The notes below the pieces were generated by a model that did not search any database, was not told the origin of the DNA, and saw nothing but the letters and a program-made list of their open reading frames with translations. This document shows, piece by piece, positions 18,720 through 27,659 of a DNA stretch of 64,000 bases (positions within the stretch are counted from its first letter, which is position 1; every line of letters starts with the position of its first letter). Both the position numbers and the translations under genes were made by a program. Source of the stretch: Catenovulum maritimum (GTDB lineage: Bacteria; Pseudomonadota; Gammaproteobacteria; Enterobacterales; Alteromonadaceae); contig NZ_KQ130484.1 of NCBI RefSeq assembly GCF_001050375.1, positions 209,357 to 273,356 on the forward strand, given 5' to 3'.

Positions 18720-18870
18720 GGGTACATCGCATGGTGGGAATAGTTAGCTTTATTATCAATTTTTAAGGCTTAAATGTAAATTCTTTTGATTAAAGTCATT
18801 TAAAGCTAAATTATAATTTGCGCTTGATTATAGGTATGTTAGTTTTTCAATTCGAACTTAGAGGTGTTGA

Positions 18871-19320
18871 ATGATCAAGGTACAAGCAGAAGATTTTATT
18901 GTTGCAGATGAATACAACAAATTAATTAAAGATAATCAACAAGATGGCGCTGTGGTTTTTTTTGTCGGTATGGTCAGAGATTTTAACCAGAATAGTAAGA
19001 TAACCTCGCTTACTTTAGAGCATTACCCGGCAATGACAGAAAAGTCTTTAGCTCAATTAGAGGTACAAGCTAAGCAAAAATGGCAGCTGGGTCGAGTATC
19101 AATTGTTCATAGATTTGGCCGGTTAGAGCTTGGTGAGCAAATTGTTTTTGTCGGTGTGACGAGTATGCATCGAAAATCTGCATTTGAAGCCGCGGAGTTT
19201 ATTATGGATACTTTAAAAACAACAGCTCCTTTTTGGAAGAAAGAACAAACCACAGACAGTGAACATTGGGTTGAAGCTAAACAATCTGACACAGAGCAAG
19301 CGCAAAAATGGCAAGAATAA
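18871..19320 (+). CDS. moaE: Molybdopterin synthase catalytic subunit MoaE
   Basis: Large subunit of molybdopterin synthase, which inserts dithiolene sulfur into precursor Z using thiocarboxylated MoaD. The 149 residues match the family (150). Typical motifs are GAVVFFVGMVRDFN, the central LEHYPAM, HRFGRLELGEQIVFVGV, MHRKSAFEA and the catalytic lysine region APFWKKE (Lys123/Lys124). It has no moaD, moaA, moaB or moaC neighbour here, so the rest of the pathway must be elsewhere. Confidence 0.93.
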   Translation: MIKVQAEDFIVADEYNKLIKDNQQDGAVVFFVGMVRDFNQNSKITSLTLEHYPAMTEKSLAQLEVQAKQKWQLGRVSIVHRFGRLELGEQIVFVGVTSMHRKSAFEAAEFIMDTLKTTAPFWKKEQTTDSEHWVEAKQSDTEQAQKWQE

Positions 19321-19440
19321 ATACTGACATACCTACATCGTGACCCTTTTTAGTCGGAGATATAATGAAAATGAGTAAGAGTTCTCATTTTTATGCCATT
19401 TTAAACTAACAAAACACAATTCCACTTCTACACTTATATG

Positions 19441-19459
19441 GCAATAAATTATTTATTGC
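19441..19459. repeat. Perfect 19-bp palindrome upstream of the parA-like gene
   Basis: GCAATAAAT-T-ATTTATTGC: 9-bp arms around a single T. It shares the heptamer GCAATAA/TTATTGC with a second inverted repeat 28 nt downstream, suggesting a protein-binding site such as an operator or partition site. Confidence 0.6.
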
Positions 19460-19476
19460 TCATATATTTGATTGGT

Positions 19477-19515
19477 GGTTATCTGGGTTATTGCCTAATG
19501 CAATAACAAATAACC
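19477..19515. repeat. Nested inverted repeat upstream of the parA-like gene
   Basis: GTTATTGC (19487-19494) and GCAATAAC (19500-19507) flank CTAAT, with outer GGTTAT (19477-19482) and ATAACC (19510-19515) arms. It ends 24 nt before the ATG of the ParA-like gene. Together with the palindrome at 19441 it gives four copies of the GCAATAA heptamer in alternating orientation. Confidence 0.6.
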
Positions 19516-19538
19516 GCTGTACCAAGAGGATAGTTGTT

Positions 19539-20240
19539 ATGATTTTGCTAGTTGGCGGAGAGAAAGGTGGTAGCGGCAAAAGCTGCCTGGCTCAAAATAT
19601 TGCGGTTTATTTTGCTAAAGAACAAAAAGCTAATGTGATGTTAGTGGATTGTGACCCTCAAAAAACTTCTTCAGATTGGATTCAATCCAGACATAACTTA
19701 CCCGAATTAGAATGGATTAGTTGTGTTCAGTTATTTGGTAAAGTCCGATATGAACTACTCGGATTTGAACGAAATTACGATTACGTTATTATCGATTGCG
19801 GTGGTAAAGATAGTACCACATTACGATCAGCCTTGTCAGTGGCGACCCATGTATTAATCCCAATGCGACCCAAGCGTCGAGATTTAAAAACGCTAGATCA
19901 TGTTGAAGAGCTCATCTCTACTTGTAAAATGATCAACCCTAAAATGTGTGAAGCTGTAGTAATGACGCAATGTCCTTCATTACCAAGCCAAGCAACACGT
20001 ATTTTAGATGCTAAAGACGTTTGTAAAAGCTATGGCTTACCTGTTTTGAATGCTGTTACCTATGCTCGAAATGTTTATGATGACAGCGAAGAAATGGGGT
20101 CTTCTGTGCTAGAGCAAGAACCAGAGGGGAAGGCCTCTGATGAAATCAAACAGATAGTATGCGAAGTAATGAATTTAAAAGCAGAGGTTGATGATTATGG
20201 GCATGGCAGACCTGAAGCGAACTTGTTACAAGTCGGATAA
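19539..20240 (+). CDS. ParA/MinD-family ATPase
   Basis: 233 residues with the deviant Walker A motif GEKGGSGKS (signature Lys9, P-loop Lys14), a Walker A' region VMLVDCDPQKTSSDW and Walker B VIIDCGG. The size and lack of an N-terminal HTH resemble type Ib partition ATPases and chromosomal cargo-positioning ParA homologues. The ATG at 19539 has AGAGGA eight nt upstream; a start 48 nt earlier would add an unconserved extension. The next gene overlaps its 3' end by about 44 nt, indicating translational coupling. No ParB-type gene is nearby. Confidence 0.85.
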   Translation: MILLVGGEKGGSGKSCLAQNIAVYFAKEQKANVMLVDCDPQKTSSDWIQSRHNLPELEWISCVQLFGKVRYELLGFERNYDYVIIDCGGKDSTTLRSALSVATHVLIPMRPKRRDLKTLDHVEELISTCKMINPKMCEAVVMTQCPSLPSQATRILDAKDVCKSYGLPVLNAVTYARNVYDDSEEMGSSVLEQEPEGKASDEIKQIVCEVMNLKAEVDDYGHGRPEANLLQVG

Positions 20241-20526
20241 AATAAAGCCAGTTGATGTTAATCAATTTATTAATGACGCAGATAATTACGCATTGGGTTT
20301 ACCAAGTCTTGCTGAGCAAAAAGAAGCCGTAAAGGCTTTAGGTAGCAAGTCGATTCGTAAAAATGCAACTTTCTCATTAACCGAACTGTCGGTTAATGAG
20401 CTTGCTTTGCATGCGGATAAACTAAATATGAGTAAATCGGCTTTAATCCGACTACTCATTCAATATTTATCATCTGCTTCTGAAATAGAGAAACGGCGGT
20501 TATTGAATTTACTTGAGACTTCTTAA
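20197..20526 (+). CDS. Small ParA partner, possible ribbon-helix-helix protein
   Basis: About 109 residues. The C-terminal half (ATFSLTELSVNELALHADKLNMSKSALIRLLIQYLSS) has the beta-strand, helix, turn, helix pattern of ribbon-helix-helix DNA-binding proteins, while the N-terminal half is polar. The start inside the ATPase gene is uncertain: ATGs at 20191, 20197 and 20203 are in frame, and 20197 is best spaced from AGAGG at 20183-20187. Overlap with the ATPase gene suggests a stoichiometric pair. By analogy with ParF/ParG-type cassettes it may bind the inverted repeats upstream; that is inference. Confidence 0.65.
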   Translation: MGMADLKRTCYKSDKIKPVDVNQFINDADNYALGLPSLAEQKEAVKALGSKSIRKNATFSLTELSVNELALHADKLNMSKSALIRLLIQYLSSASEIEKRRLLNLLETS

Positions 20527-20604
20527 CCAAAGTAATTGACGTTCAACCCTGTAGTTTTTTGCTTTTTGCAGGGTGACTAAACTCGCATCTCCAGACGGTT
20601 TGGG

Positions 20605-20610
20605 TATAAT
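20605..20610 (+). promoter_or_regulatory. Consensus -10 element before rph
   Basis: TATAAT 29 nt upstream of the rph ATG; the 17-nt-spaced position upstream (CTCGCA) is not a recognisable -35, so an activator or a weak promoter is likely. Confidence 0.4.
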
Positions 20611-20639
20611 ACGCGCAAACTGTTCTTAAGGAGAATTCC

Positions 20640-21353
20640 ATGCGTCCAAGTGGTCGTACCGCAAGCCAAATCCGTCCTGTTTCAATTACTCGTAATTTTA
20701 CTGCTCATGCAGAAGGTTCTGTTTTAGTTGAATTTGGTGATACTAAAGTTATTTGTACTGCTTCTGTTACAGAGGGCGTACCTAGATTCATGAAAGGAAA
20801 AGGCGAAGGTTGGATTACTGCTGAGTATGGCATGTTACCTCGTTCGACGCATACACGATGTGATCGTGAAGCTGCCCGTGGCAAACAAGGTGGACGCAGT
20901 TTAGAAATTCAGCGCTTAATCGGTCGCTCGTTACGTGCAGCGGTAGATTTAAAAATCTTAGGTGAAAATACAATCACGCTAGATTGTGATGTTATTCAAG
21001 CGGATGGCGGTACTCGAACGGCTTCTATTACAGGTGCTTGTGTTGCATTGGTAGATGCGCTTACTTACATGCGCAGTAAAGGCATTCTAAAAGCTAATCC
21101 GCTTAAGCATATGATAGCTGCAGTATCTGTTGGGATTTACAAAGGTGAAGCTATTTCTGATCTTGAATATATTGAAGATTCAGCAGCCGAAACCGATATG
21201 AATGTTGTAATGACTGAAACTGGTAAGCTAATTGAAGTACAAGGTACAGCTGAAGGTGAACCTTTTAGTTTTGAAGAAATGAGCGAAATGTTAGAACTCG
21301 CTAAGCATGGCTTACGTGAAATTATTGATATTCAAAAAGCAGCTCTAGCCTAA
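20640..21353 (+). CDS. rph: Ribonuclease PH
   Basis: Phosphorolytic 3'-5' exoribonuclease that trims tRNA 3' ends. The 237 residues match the family (238). Signatures are [13 protein letters not shown] at the N-terminus, [40 protein letters not shown] and [27 protein letters not shown] precedes the ATG. It forms the usual operon with pyrE, whose start is nine nt after the rph stop. Unlike the E. coli K-12 laboratory allele it is intact. Confidence 0.97.
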   Translation: MRPSGRTASQIRPVSITRNFTAHAEGSVLVEFGDTKVICTASVTEGVPRFMKGKGEGWITAEYGMLPRSTHTRCDREAARGKQGGRSLEIQRLIGRSLRAAVDLKILGENTITLDCDVIQADGGTRTASITGACVALVDALTYMRSKGILKANPLKHMIAAVSVGIYKGEAISDLEYIEDSAAETDMNVVMTETGKLIEVQGTAEGEPFSFEEMSEMLELAKHGLREIIDIQKAALA

Positions 21354-21362
21354 GGAGACAAA

Positions 21363-22007
21363 ATGCAAGATTATAAAAAACAATTTATTGAATTTGCCTT
21401 GTCTCGAGGTGTACTCAAGTTTGGTGAATTTACATTAAAATCGGGCAGAACAAGTCCTTACTTTTTTAATGCTGGTTTATTCAATACTGGTGGTGATTTA
21501 GCTAAGCTAGGTCAATTTTATGCTGCTGCTTTGATTGATGCGAATGTTGAGTTTGATTTATTATTTGGCCCTGCTTATAAAGGCATTCCGATTGCCACAA
21601 CGACAGCGGTTGCTTTAGCTGATAAACATAATATCGATAAGCCATACTGTTTTAATCGTAAAGAGAAAAAAGATCATGGCGAGGGCGGCAGCTTAGTTGG
21701 TGCTGAACTAAAAGGTAATGTCATGTTAGTTGATGATGTAATTACAGCTGGCACAGCGATTCGTGAGTCTATGGAAATTATCGCAGTGAACAATGCGAGT
21801 TTGTCTGGTGTTTTAATTGCGCTCGATCGTCAAGAAAAAGGTAAAGCGGAATTATCAGCAATACAAGAAGTTGAAAGAGATTTTGGTACACAGGTGATTT
21901 CTATTGTGCAATTAAGTGATTTGATTGATTATTTAGAGCAGCAGGGTGACAGAGTCGAAGACCTAGCTAAAGTCCAAGCTTACCGAGCGGAATATGGCAT
22001 TGCGTAG
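21363..22007 (+). CDS. pyrE: Orotate phosphoribosyltransferase PyrE
   Basis: Converts orotate plus PRPP to orotidine monophosphate in pyrimidine synthesis. The 214 residues match E. coli (213). The PRPP-binding motif [17 protein letters not shown] (about 121-137), the N-terminal [20 protein letters not shown] and the catalytic-loop [11 protein letters not shown] are all present. It is immediately downstream of rph with its own AAGGAG. I saw no attenuator hairpin within the nine-nt junction; a strong terminator follows. Confidence 0.97.
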   Translation: MQDYKKQFIEFALSRGVLKFGEFTLKSGRTSPYFFNAGLFNTGGDLAKLGQFYAAALIDANVEFDLLFGPAYKGIPIATTTAVALADKHNIDKPYCFNRKEKKDHGEGGSLVGAELKGNVMLVDDVITAGTAIRESMEIIAVNNASLSGVLIALDRQEKGKAELSAIQEVERDFGTQVISIVQLSDLIDYLEQQGDRVEDLAKVQAYRAEYGIA

Positions 22008-22021
22008 CAAGTAGCAATATT

Positions 22022-22062
22022 AAGATCAAAAAACCAGCTTTGAAGCTGGTTTTTTTGATCTT
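22022..22062. terminator. Bidirectional intrinsic terminator after pyrE
   Basis: AAGATC-A6-CCAGCTT (22022-22040) pairs with AAGCTGG-T7-GATCTT (22043-22062), leaving one unpaired T. The U-tract is within the arm, so it can act on both strands, ending rph-pyrE and the convergent SprA-type gene. Confidence 0.9.
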
Positions 22063-22099
22063 GGCTCGTTATATAGTTTTTGACTATAGTTAGAGAGAC

Positions 22100-23107
22100 T
22101 TAGGCGTAGCGCGTAAATTCAGTTTGATGAGGCGTACTATTAGTGTGATAGAAACGTTGTATTTTTAACGCTCTAGCATTGATTACTTGATCTCGCTCCG
22201 CAATTGACTGAGTAAACTCATCTACTTTTGCGGTATCCGATTTTAAGCTCGCTTGCGCTGATAATGTTTTAGGCGCTTCGTATTGATACTCTTGTTGAAT
22301 TGTTTGCTTTACAGCTTCAACTTCAGAGCTTGACGATTTTTCGTTAGCTTGTGTCGGGCTTATTTCTGAGTTAAATACCTCTGCTTTAGCTTGCGTTTCG
22401 TTTACGGCATGCTTTGCTGCTTGTAAATCAGCTTGTTTTTCTTGCTGTAAATCCACTCTAGCTTCTTGAGCTTTTGTGGCGGCTTCCGCTGCTACACTTC
22501 TATCCGCGTTCGATGGCTCTGCTGGTGCTAGCGCCGCTCGCTGAACCTGTTCCATTTTTCTAATCGTTGCTTCAGGATCGCCCGCGACCGTTGAAACATC
22601 AATTTTTACTTCGCCACCAACAGCATAACTTTGCCCGTCAGGACCTCTTTGATATTCATAAGATGGGGTTCCAGCGTATTGGCCGCCTATGTTGGCGTGG
22701 GCTTGTTCATGTGCCTTTACTTCTTTGTCCCGCTCTTTGAGCTGTTCAATTTGAGCTTGTTCTTGTTGCTCAGCTTGATTGTTTTCTTGGTTCTCGGAGA
22801 ATTGCTTACCGCGATTTTCTTGATCTTCAGTGGCATCTCTTTCTGATTCAGATGAATCTAGATCCGATTTAGCTTCTTGTTGAGCTTTGGCAAGTTCTTG
22901 CTTATTGAATTCATAAGTAACAGGTTGTTGCGATTGTTTTAGCGCTCTTTCTCTATCGGAACCCACACCAGTTTCAGCTGCTTGTTGTTCTGCAGCTGTT
23001 GCTTGGGTAATTGCATCACGTGACAAAGCATCCTTGCGAGCCGCTTCAGTTTGCGGGTTCGCAATATTCAGATTCAAATTAATTGGAAACTGAGTCACTA
23101 TGTTCAT
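22100..23107 (-). CDS. SprA-related putative metalloprotease
   Basis: 335 residues. An N-terminal half rich in Gln, Glu and Ala (predicted coiled coil, about 20-125) precedes a conserved block: a [19 protein letters not shown] segment with HExxH-like HEQAH (His133, Glu134, His137), then [25 protein letters not shown] and [21 protein letters not shown]. This block matches the SprA-related family annotated as putative metalloproteases. There is no signal peptide. It starts 34 nt downstream of a small flagellar-rod-like gene on the same strand, so the two are probably one operon. The substrate is unknown. Confidence 0.8.
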   Translation of the reverse strand: MNIVTQFPINLNLNIANPQTEAARKDALSRDAITQATAAEQQAAETGVGSDRERALKQSQQPVTYEFNKQELAKAQQEAKSDLDSSESERDATEDQENRGKQFSENQENNQAEQQEQAQIEQLKERDKEVKAHEQAHANIGGQYAGTPSYEYQRGPDGQSYAVGGEVKIDVSTVAGDPEATIRKMEQVQRAALAPAEPSNADRSVAAEAATKAQEARVDLQQEKQADLQAAKHAVNETQAKAEVFNSEISPTQANEKSSSSEVEAVKQTIQQEYQYEAPKTLSAQASLKSDTAKVDEFTQSIAERDQVINARALKIQRFYHTNSTPHQTEFTRYA

Positions 23108-23141
23108 TTGGGTTTTGGTTACCTGTATTCTTTATGATGTT

Positions 23142-23402
23142 TTATGCTTTTGTGTCTATTAAATTACCCAACATTTCATTAGCCGTTTCGAAGCTTTTTA
23201 AATTAGCACTGGCTAAATTTTTACTATTGAGTAAATCGGTTAAATTTGTTGTTATATCAATTTTTGCCGCGAGCTTAGTGTCGGCTACTTCTGCTTGAAC
23301 CTCTTGTGTTGGTCGAGCTATATCTACTGAAGTTTGGCTGACTTCATGCTGGGCTCTTTGTAAACCTTGCAAGCTGGTATTAAAGGCGTTTTGAATATTC
23401 AA
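23142..23402 (-). CDS. Small flagellar-rod-like protein, 86 residues
   Basis: Begins at TTG (MNIQNAFNTSLQGLQRAQHEV), with an in-frame stop two codons upstream, so no other start is possible. The N-terminus resembles the amphipathic helix of flagellar rod/hook proteins (ALxGLQxAQ), and the C-terminus SFETANEMLGNLIDTKA resembles their C-terminal helix (KTADEMLGxLLD). The domains normally in between are missing. No other flagellar gene is nearby. It precedes the SprA-type gene by 34 nt. Function unknown; similarity is by eye. Confidence 0.65.
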   Translation of the reverse strand: MNIQNAFNTSLQGLQRAQHEVSQTSVDIARPTQEVQAEVADTKLAAKIDITTNLTDLLNSKNLASANLKSFETANEMLGNLIDTKA

Positions 23403-23469
23403 AATTTAATACTCACGCAAAAATGAAAATATGGGCAATTATTAACCAAAATTCACTTTTTTTAAAGCA

Positions 23470-24243
23470 TTAACTCACTTCTGTGCTATGTAAATCGTTA
23501 AAAATGGCAGCTTTAAATAACACTAATTGTTCAATAAATTCTTTTGAATGTGAAATAAAGGGCGCATGCGACGCTTTTGCAAAAATATAGCTCTGACTTT
23601 TTGGCGCTAATTTCTCTATTTTTGTCACTGCTTTTATCGGCACTAGGCTGTCTAGTCTGCCGTATAGACGCAAGCTAGGCTGTTGAATTTTTGATATTTG
23701 TGCATTTAAATTCACGGTTTCTAGTAATTTTAATCCCTGACTCAAAACATGAGTGGAAGGCATTGGGTAGCGGCTGAGTAATTGCTTTAAGGTTTTAATA
23801 TCTTGTTTTGCGGTTTCACTCCCCATCATTTGAATCGCCAAAAAACGATCCAACGTTTTACTGTAATCTTGGCTGAGCTGTTGTTGGAATGTACTTAAAA
23901 CTTGAGGCTTGATTCCAGGCCACTCTTCAGCTTGCTGGAAATGACTTGTACTGGCAACTGTGACTAGAGCGAGACATTTTGATGGATAGTTAATCGCAAT
24001 ATACTGTGCAATTAACCCGCCAAGAGACCAACCTAGTATGATCCCCGGCTGTTCTATGTTTTGGCAAATTTGGTCACTAATATTTTCTAAACTATAGTTA
24101 TCAGGAAAGCATTCGGTGTGATTTCCGTAGCCAGGGATATCTATAGGGAATAGATTGAAGTCTTGTTGCAGTTCTTGTTCAATAATTTGCCAAACGGCCT
24201 GGTTCATTCCCCAGCCATGAATTAAATATAAATTGGGTTTCAT
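23470..24243 (-). CDS. bioH: Pimeloyl-ACP methyl ester carboxylesterase BioH
   Basis: Alpha/beta-hydrolase that removes the methyl group from pimeloyl-ACP methyl ester, ending the BioC-BioH route in biotin synthesis. The 257 residues match the family (256). The oxyanion/N-terminal motif is LIHGWGMNQAVW, the nucleophile elbow GWSLGG (Ser73), and the catalytic His lies in KASHAPFISH near residue 225; RLYGRLDSLVP holds the catalytic Asp. It is divergent from gntX 24 nt away, the conserved gammaproteobacterial arrangement; other bio genes are absent here. Confidence 0.93.
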   Translation of the reverse strand: MKPNLYLIHGWGMNQAVWQIIEQELQQDFNLFPIDIPGYGNHTECFPDNYSLENISDQICQNIEQPGIILGWSLGGLIAQYIAINYPSKCLALVTVASTSHFQQAEEWPGIKPQVLSTFQQQLSQDYSKTLDRFLAIQMMGSETAKQDIKTLKQLLSRYPMPSTHVLSQGLKLLETVNLNAQISKIQQPSLRLYGRLDSLVPIKAVTKIEKLAPKSQSYIFAKASHAPFISHSKEFIEQLVLFKAAIFNDLHSTEVS

Positions 24244-24267
24244 ATTATTAATGAATTAGGTGGTTTG

Positions 24268-24954
24268 ATGCAGATTTTATCACAAAAAAGGCTTGATACT
24301 GTTAGCTTATGTATTTTATGTGAAACACAATTAAAGCACGAAAGTCTTGTTTGTAGCCTATGTCAAACTGATTGCTGTCAATCCAATTTGGAGTGGCAAG
24401 ACATATTATTAAGAGCGGATGCTAGGCATAGTATTCAAAATCAGTATTTATCTAAACTTTATAGCTTTAATACGCATGAGTATCCTTTTGCTAACTGGAT
24501 AGCCAAATTTAAATATCAGGGGAATTTGCTTGCAAGAGAGGCTTTATATCAGCATGTCTTATCTCGTTTGGCGCTTAATTCTGAATTTAATTTAGTTGAG
24601 TTCGATTTAGTGGTACCAACGCCAATTCATTGGACTCGGTTTTGGCTTAGGGGGTTTAATCAGGCTGAGTGGATTGCTCGCATAGTGGCTGAAAAACTAA
24701 AGCTAGAATATGCACCAATAGTGAAAAAGTGTAAGTATACGCATCAGCAAATGAGCGCCAACGCAAACGTAAGGAGAAGCCAATTGCAAAATAGCTTTAG
24801 TTTAAAACCAACCCAGTTAAAGGGGTTAAATATTTTATTAGTCGATGATGTCGTGACAACAGGCGCAACCTTGAATCAAATCGCTAAGCTACTGATGAAA
24901 AATAAGGCTAGCAGTGTTAGCGGCTTAAGCTTAACTTGGGCAAAACTAGACTAA
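24268..24954 (+). CDS. gntX: ComF/GntX-family phosphoribosyltransferase-like protein
   Basis: 228 residues: an N-terminal zinc-ribbon (Cys15, Cys18, Cys29, Cys32 plus a following CC) and a C-terminal type I phosphoribosyltransferase fold with the PRPP motif ILLVDDVVTTGATL. ComF-family proteins support DNA uptake in competent bacteria; GntX/YhgH is required for using DNA as a carbon source in E. coli. The ATG at 24268 with TAGGTGG upstream is preferred to the TTG one codon earlier. It is divergent from bioH. Confidence 0.9.
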   Translation: MQILSQKRLDTVSLCILCETQLKHESLVCSLCQTDCCQSNLEWQDILLRADARHSIQNQYLSKLYSFNTHEYPFANWIAKFKYQGNLLAREALYQHVLSRLALNSEFNLVEFDLVVPTPIHWTRFWLRGFNQAEWIARIVAEKLKLEYAPIVKKCKYTHQQMSANANVRRSQLQNSFSLKPTQLKGLNILLVDDVVTTGATLNQIAKLLMKNKASSVSGLSLTWAKLD

Positions 24955-24962
24955 ATCTTAAT

Positions 24963-27488
24963 TTACGGGTTTAAATTTATCAAAGGCGAAAAGTAAAGGC
25001 TGTTATTAAATACCCGGCTGCTGGTGTGCCAATATCCTCTAAATAAAGGGTTATAACTAAAAGCGATGACTTGACCTTTTTGCACTTTGGTAATGGCAGT
25101 CGATACTGTATTAGCGACCAAGCTGATATTCTCTGGACTAGCGTATCCCGCGACTAACGGTGATTCTAGATAAAAACCATGACTGCTAAATGGCATGCTA
25201 GATTCTAACAATAAGCTTTGATCATTTTTAAATATATTGAGCTTAGCTTGTTTAATACCAAAAGAAATCGGGTGGCTTAAATCTAGGTTTGTACTGAAAA
25301 CACTGCCAGCAATTCTACGTTGAGCAAAGTAGGACTCTTTATCTTTATATTGGTAGTTTTGATACTTGAAAGGCGCTTCTAAATCACGGCTGGTTAAAAA
25401 ATCATTGTGTATTAATTTATTTCGACTAGCCCAGAGTGAGGCTTGTTTAAATGTAATTAAGGTACCACCTTTATTCAACCAAGGTTTAATGCTTGAAGTA
25501 ATTTCATCTATTTCTTTTCCATAGTCACCATCAACTAATATTAAGTGGCTATAGCGGTTCAAATCAAACTCAAGTAGTTTATCGATAGAAAGCATAGAAA
25601 GTGGAAGCTTTAACTTTTGATCGAGTTGAAACCACACCTCGCCGATTTCTGTCGATTTAATCTGATTGCCAATAACGACAGCAACCCTAGGCTGTTGCAA
25701 TTTTGTAACGTTAGAGCTTCCTAAATCAGGACCATAGCTAGTTAAACCTGAATGCAGTGAATGATAGGATAAGTTGTATTTATCCATTAAAGTGGATAAT
25801 AAGGCATGGCTATCGGCAGAGTTTTCACCTGCGATAACTATGAGTGTACCCGGAGCCAATACTAAAGCCTGCTTTTGTGTTGTTATCTTAATTAATTTTT
25901 CAGTAACTCTAGTGCTTATTTTATGTTTTAGTAATTCAGATAAAAATGGATAACTATCTGGCGAATCTAATTCAAATGCCCAAGCATAGGCTGTTTCATC
26001 TAATTTGGATTGAGTTTGTTCAGCTTCTATATATCCAGCTTGTGGTTGAGCTTTAACACCAAAAAATCGACTTGTTACGGCTTGGTATTTAATGCCATGA
26101 GCTAACGCTAAATTCCAATTACTTACGTCATAAAAAGTATTGTCTGCAAATTCGGTTTGCTCGCTAAATATACTTTTAATCATAGTGTACTGGCCTTGCA
26201 CTAAAGGTATCCAGTAGCTTTTTTCCGCGGGGTATTCATTATCTTCAGCTTTAAAGGCCTGAGTTAAGGCATAAGCCTTTATCTGATGCTGATTAAGTGT
26301 TTCTAAGAAACGTTTAAGCCTAGTTTGGTTGTGAGCGGTAACTAGGTAACCAGAATGTTTATCTGATTTAGCTTGTTGAATGGCTGTTCTGAAAAAATCC
26401 TGTTGGTAATCTAGTAGTAGATTAGCTTGTTCAACTGCGGCTTTGATTATCGCCAAGGAAGCTGTGTAGTGATTTTGGATTGTTTGACCAAAGCTTAGTG
26501 GGCCTGAATCAGTCTCTATTACTTTTCCTTTGCTCTCCGCTTGCTCTAATAAAATTCCAATCCCACCTTGTAGATCTGGATACGTAGAGGCTTTACCTAT
26601 GTAAAAATCGTCAAATCTCTCTTCACTAAAATATAATAAACCTAGTTTATCGAAGCTATCTGCGACATATTGGGTGAGTTGTTTGGTTATTGATTGATTT
26701 TCTTTTGGGGTTAATGGGTTAGTTCTGCTGCTGATCCCAGGTTGAAAAAAGTAACCTCTATCAGATTGCATTTCATGGAAATCAGCTAGTAAATTAGGCT
26801 TCCATTTATGGTACATAGAGATGCGTTGCTGTGATTCAGTTTGGGTTAGAGGTAGCCAATCTCTATTTAAATCAAACCAATAATGATTCCCCCGGCTATT
26901 TGGCCAAGATTCATTGTGTTCTATATGTTGTTTGTCTGGTGTTGAATGCAAGCTGGCATAAGTTCCCAACCAATTTGAGTAGCGATCAAAGCCATCGGGG
27001 TTGGCAACCACATCGATTAAAATAATCGCTTTATCTAGCCATGAATTGTGTTCTGTATTGGTATTTTGACTAAGCGTATGAATTAATTCTATCGCCGCAT
27101 GCGCGCCACTTGGCTCATCACCATGCGCAGAATAGCTTAACCAAATAATGACAGCTTGTTGCTGAGTTTCAACTTTGGTTGCAAACGGGTTATTCAGCTG
27201 TTCATGTTTAATTCGGATGAGGTCGAGATTTTTTAAATTTTGAGCGGATGAAACGGCGACCAAATTTAGCGTCCTGCCTTGGTAGGTTTGGCCATAAGGC
27301 ATCACTTTTACTTGCTCACTCTGTTGTTCTAAGTATTTTAAATATTGAGTGACTTGGTCATATCTTAGGTGCTTTTCCCCGGTTTTATGACCAAAAAAAC
27401 TTTCTGTTGAAGTAGGCTGAGCGATTACCTTAAATGTAACAAGTAATAGCGGTAAAAAAATAAATGCGGCTAGAATATTTAAGGGCAT
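24963..27488 (-). CDS. Secreted M14-family zinc carboxypeptidase-like protein
   Basis: 841 residues with a signal peptide (about 1-24). The M14 peptidase domain (about 35-360) has the zinc pair His122 and Glu125 in SAHGDEPSGAHAA, the VANPDGFDRYSNW segment, FDLNRDWLPL and the third ligand His in ADFHEMQSDRGYFF. A long C-terminal part (about 400-841) contains a DJ-1/glutaminase-amidotransferase-like pattern (LILVDGDYGKEIDEI, GGTLITFKQ) seen in large Alteromonadales M14 proteins. It is probably periplasmic or extracellular; peptide substrate unknown. It is divergent from nfuA. Confidence 0.85.
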   Translation of the reverse strand: MPLNILAAFIFLPLLLVTFKVIAQPTSTESFFGHKTGEKHLRYDQVTQYLKYLEQQSEQVKVMPYGQTYQGRTLNLVAVSSAQNLKNLDLIRIKHEQLNNPFATKVETQQQAVIIWLSYSAHGDEPSGAHAAIELIHTLSQNTNTEHNSWLDKAIILIDVVANPDGFDRYSNWLGTYASLHSTPDKQHIEHNESWPNSRGNHYWFDLNRDWLPLTQTESQQRISMYHKWKPNLLADFHEMQSDRGYFFQPGISSRTNPLTPKENQSITKQLTQYVADSFDKLGLLYFSEERFDDFYIGKASTYPDLQGGIGILLEQAESKGKVIETDSGPLSFGQTIQNHYTASLAIIKAAVEQANLLLDYQQDFFRTAIQQAKSDKHSGYLVTAHNQTRLKRFLETLNQHQIKAYALTQAFKAEDNEYPAEKSYWIPLVQGQYTMIKSIFSEQTEFADNTFYDVSNWNLALAHGIKYQAVTSRFFGVKAQPQAGYIEAEQTQSKLDETAYAWAFELDSPDSYPFLSELLKHKISTRVTEKLIKITTQKQALVLAPGTLIVIAGENSADSHALLSTLMDKYNLSYHSLHSGLTSYGPDLGSSNVTKLQQPRVAVVIGNQIKSTEIGEVWFQLDQKLKLPLSMLSIDKLLEFDLNRYSHLILVDGDYGKEIDEITSSIKPWLNKGGTLITFKQASLWASRNKLIHNDFLTSRDLEAPFKYQNYQYKDKESYFAQRRIAGSVFSTNLDLSHPISFGIKQAKLNIFKNDQSLLLESSMPFSSHGFYLESPLVAGYASPENISLVANTVSTAITKVQKGQVIAFSYNPLFRGYWHTSSRVFNNSLYFSPLINLNP

Positions 27489-27627
27489 AAAATTAAGATA
27501 AATTTAAACAAGGACTAATTGAAAAATCGGATTAACTATACCAGTTAGATACAAAAAAAGCTCTTTATGCTGAAGTAAATTTGAATCAAGGCTTTTGCCT
27601 ATGGCTATATCGAGTTATTATATAGAC

Positions 27628-27652
27628 ATAACCGAGTATTTTAGTCAGGTAA
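27628..27652. promoter_or_regulatory. nfuA: IscR type-1-like operator before nfuA
   Basis: Read on the minus strand, TTACCTGACTAAAATACTCGGTTAT matches 22 of 25 positions of the E. coli IscR type-1 consensus ATASYYGACTRWWWYAGTCRRSTAT. It ends eight nt before the nfuA ATG and overlaps the probable transcription start and ribosome-site region, which fits repression by [2Fe-2S]-IscR. Match counted by eye. Confidence 0.7.
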
Positions 27653-27659
27653 TTAAATT

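Noticed and set aside
19321..20526. Plasmid or phage insertion around the parA-like gene
   Set aside because: No integrase, replication gene, tRNA target or direct-repeat boundary; only the two-gene module stands out.
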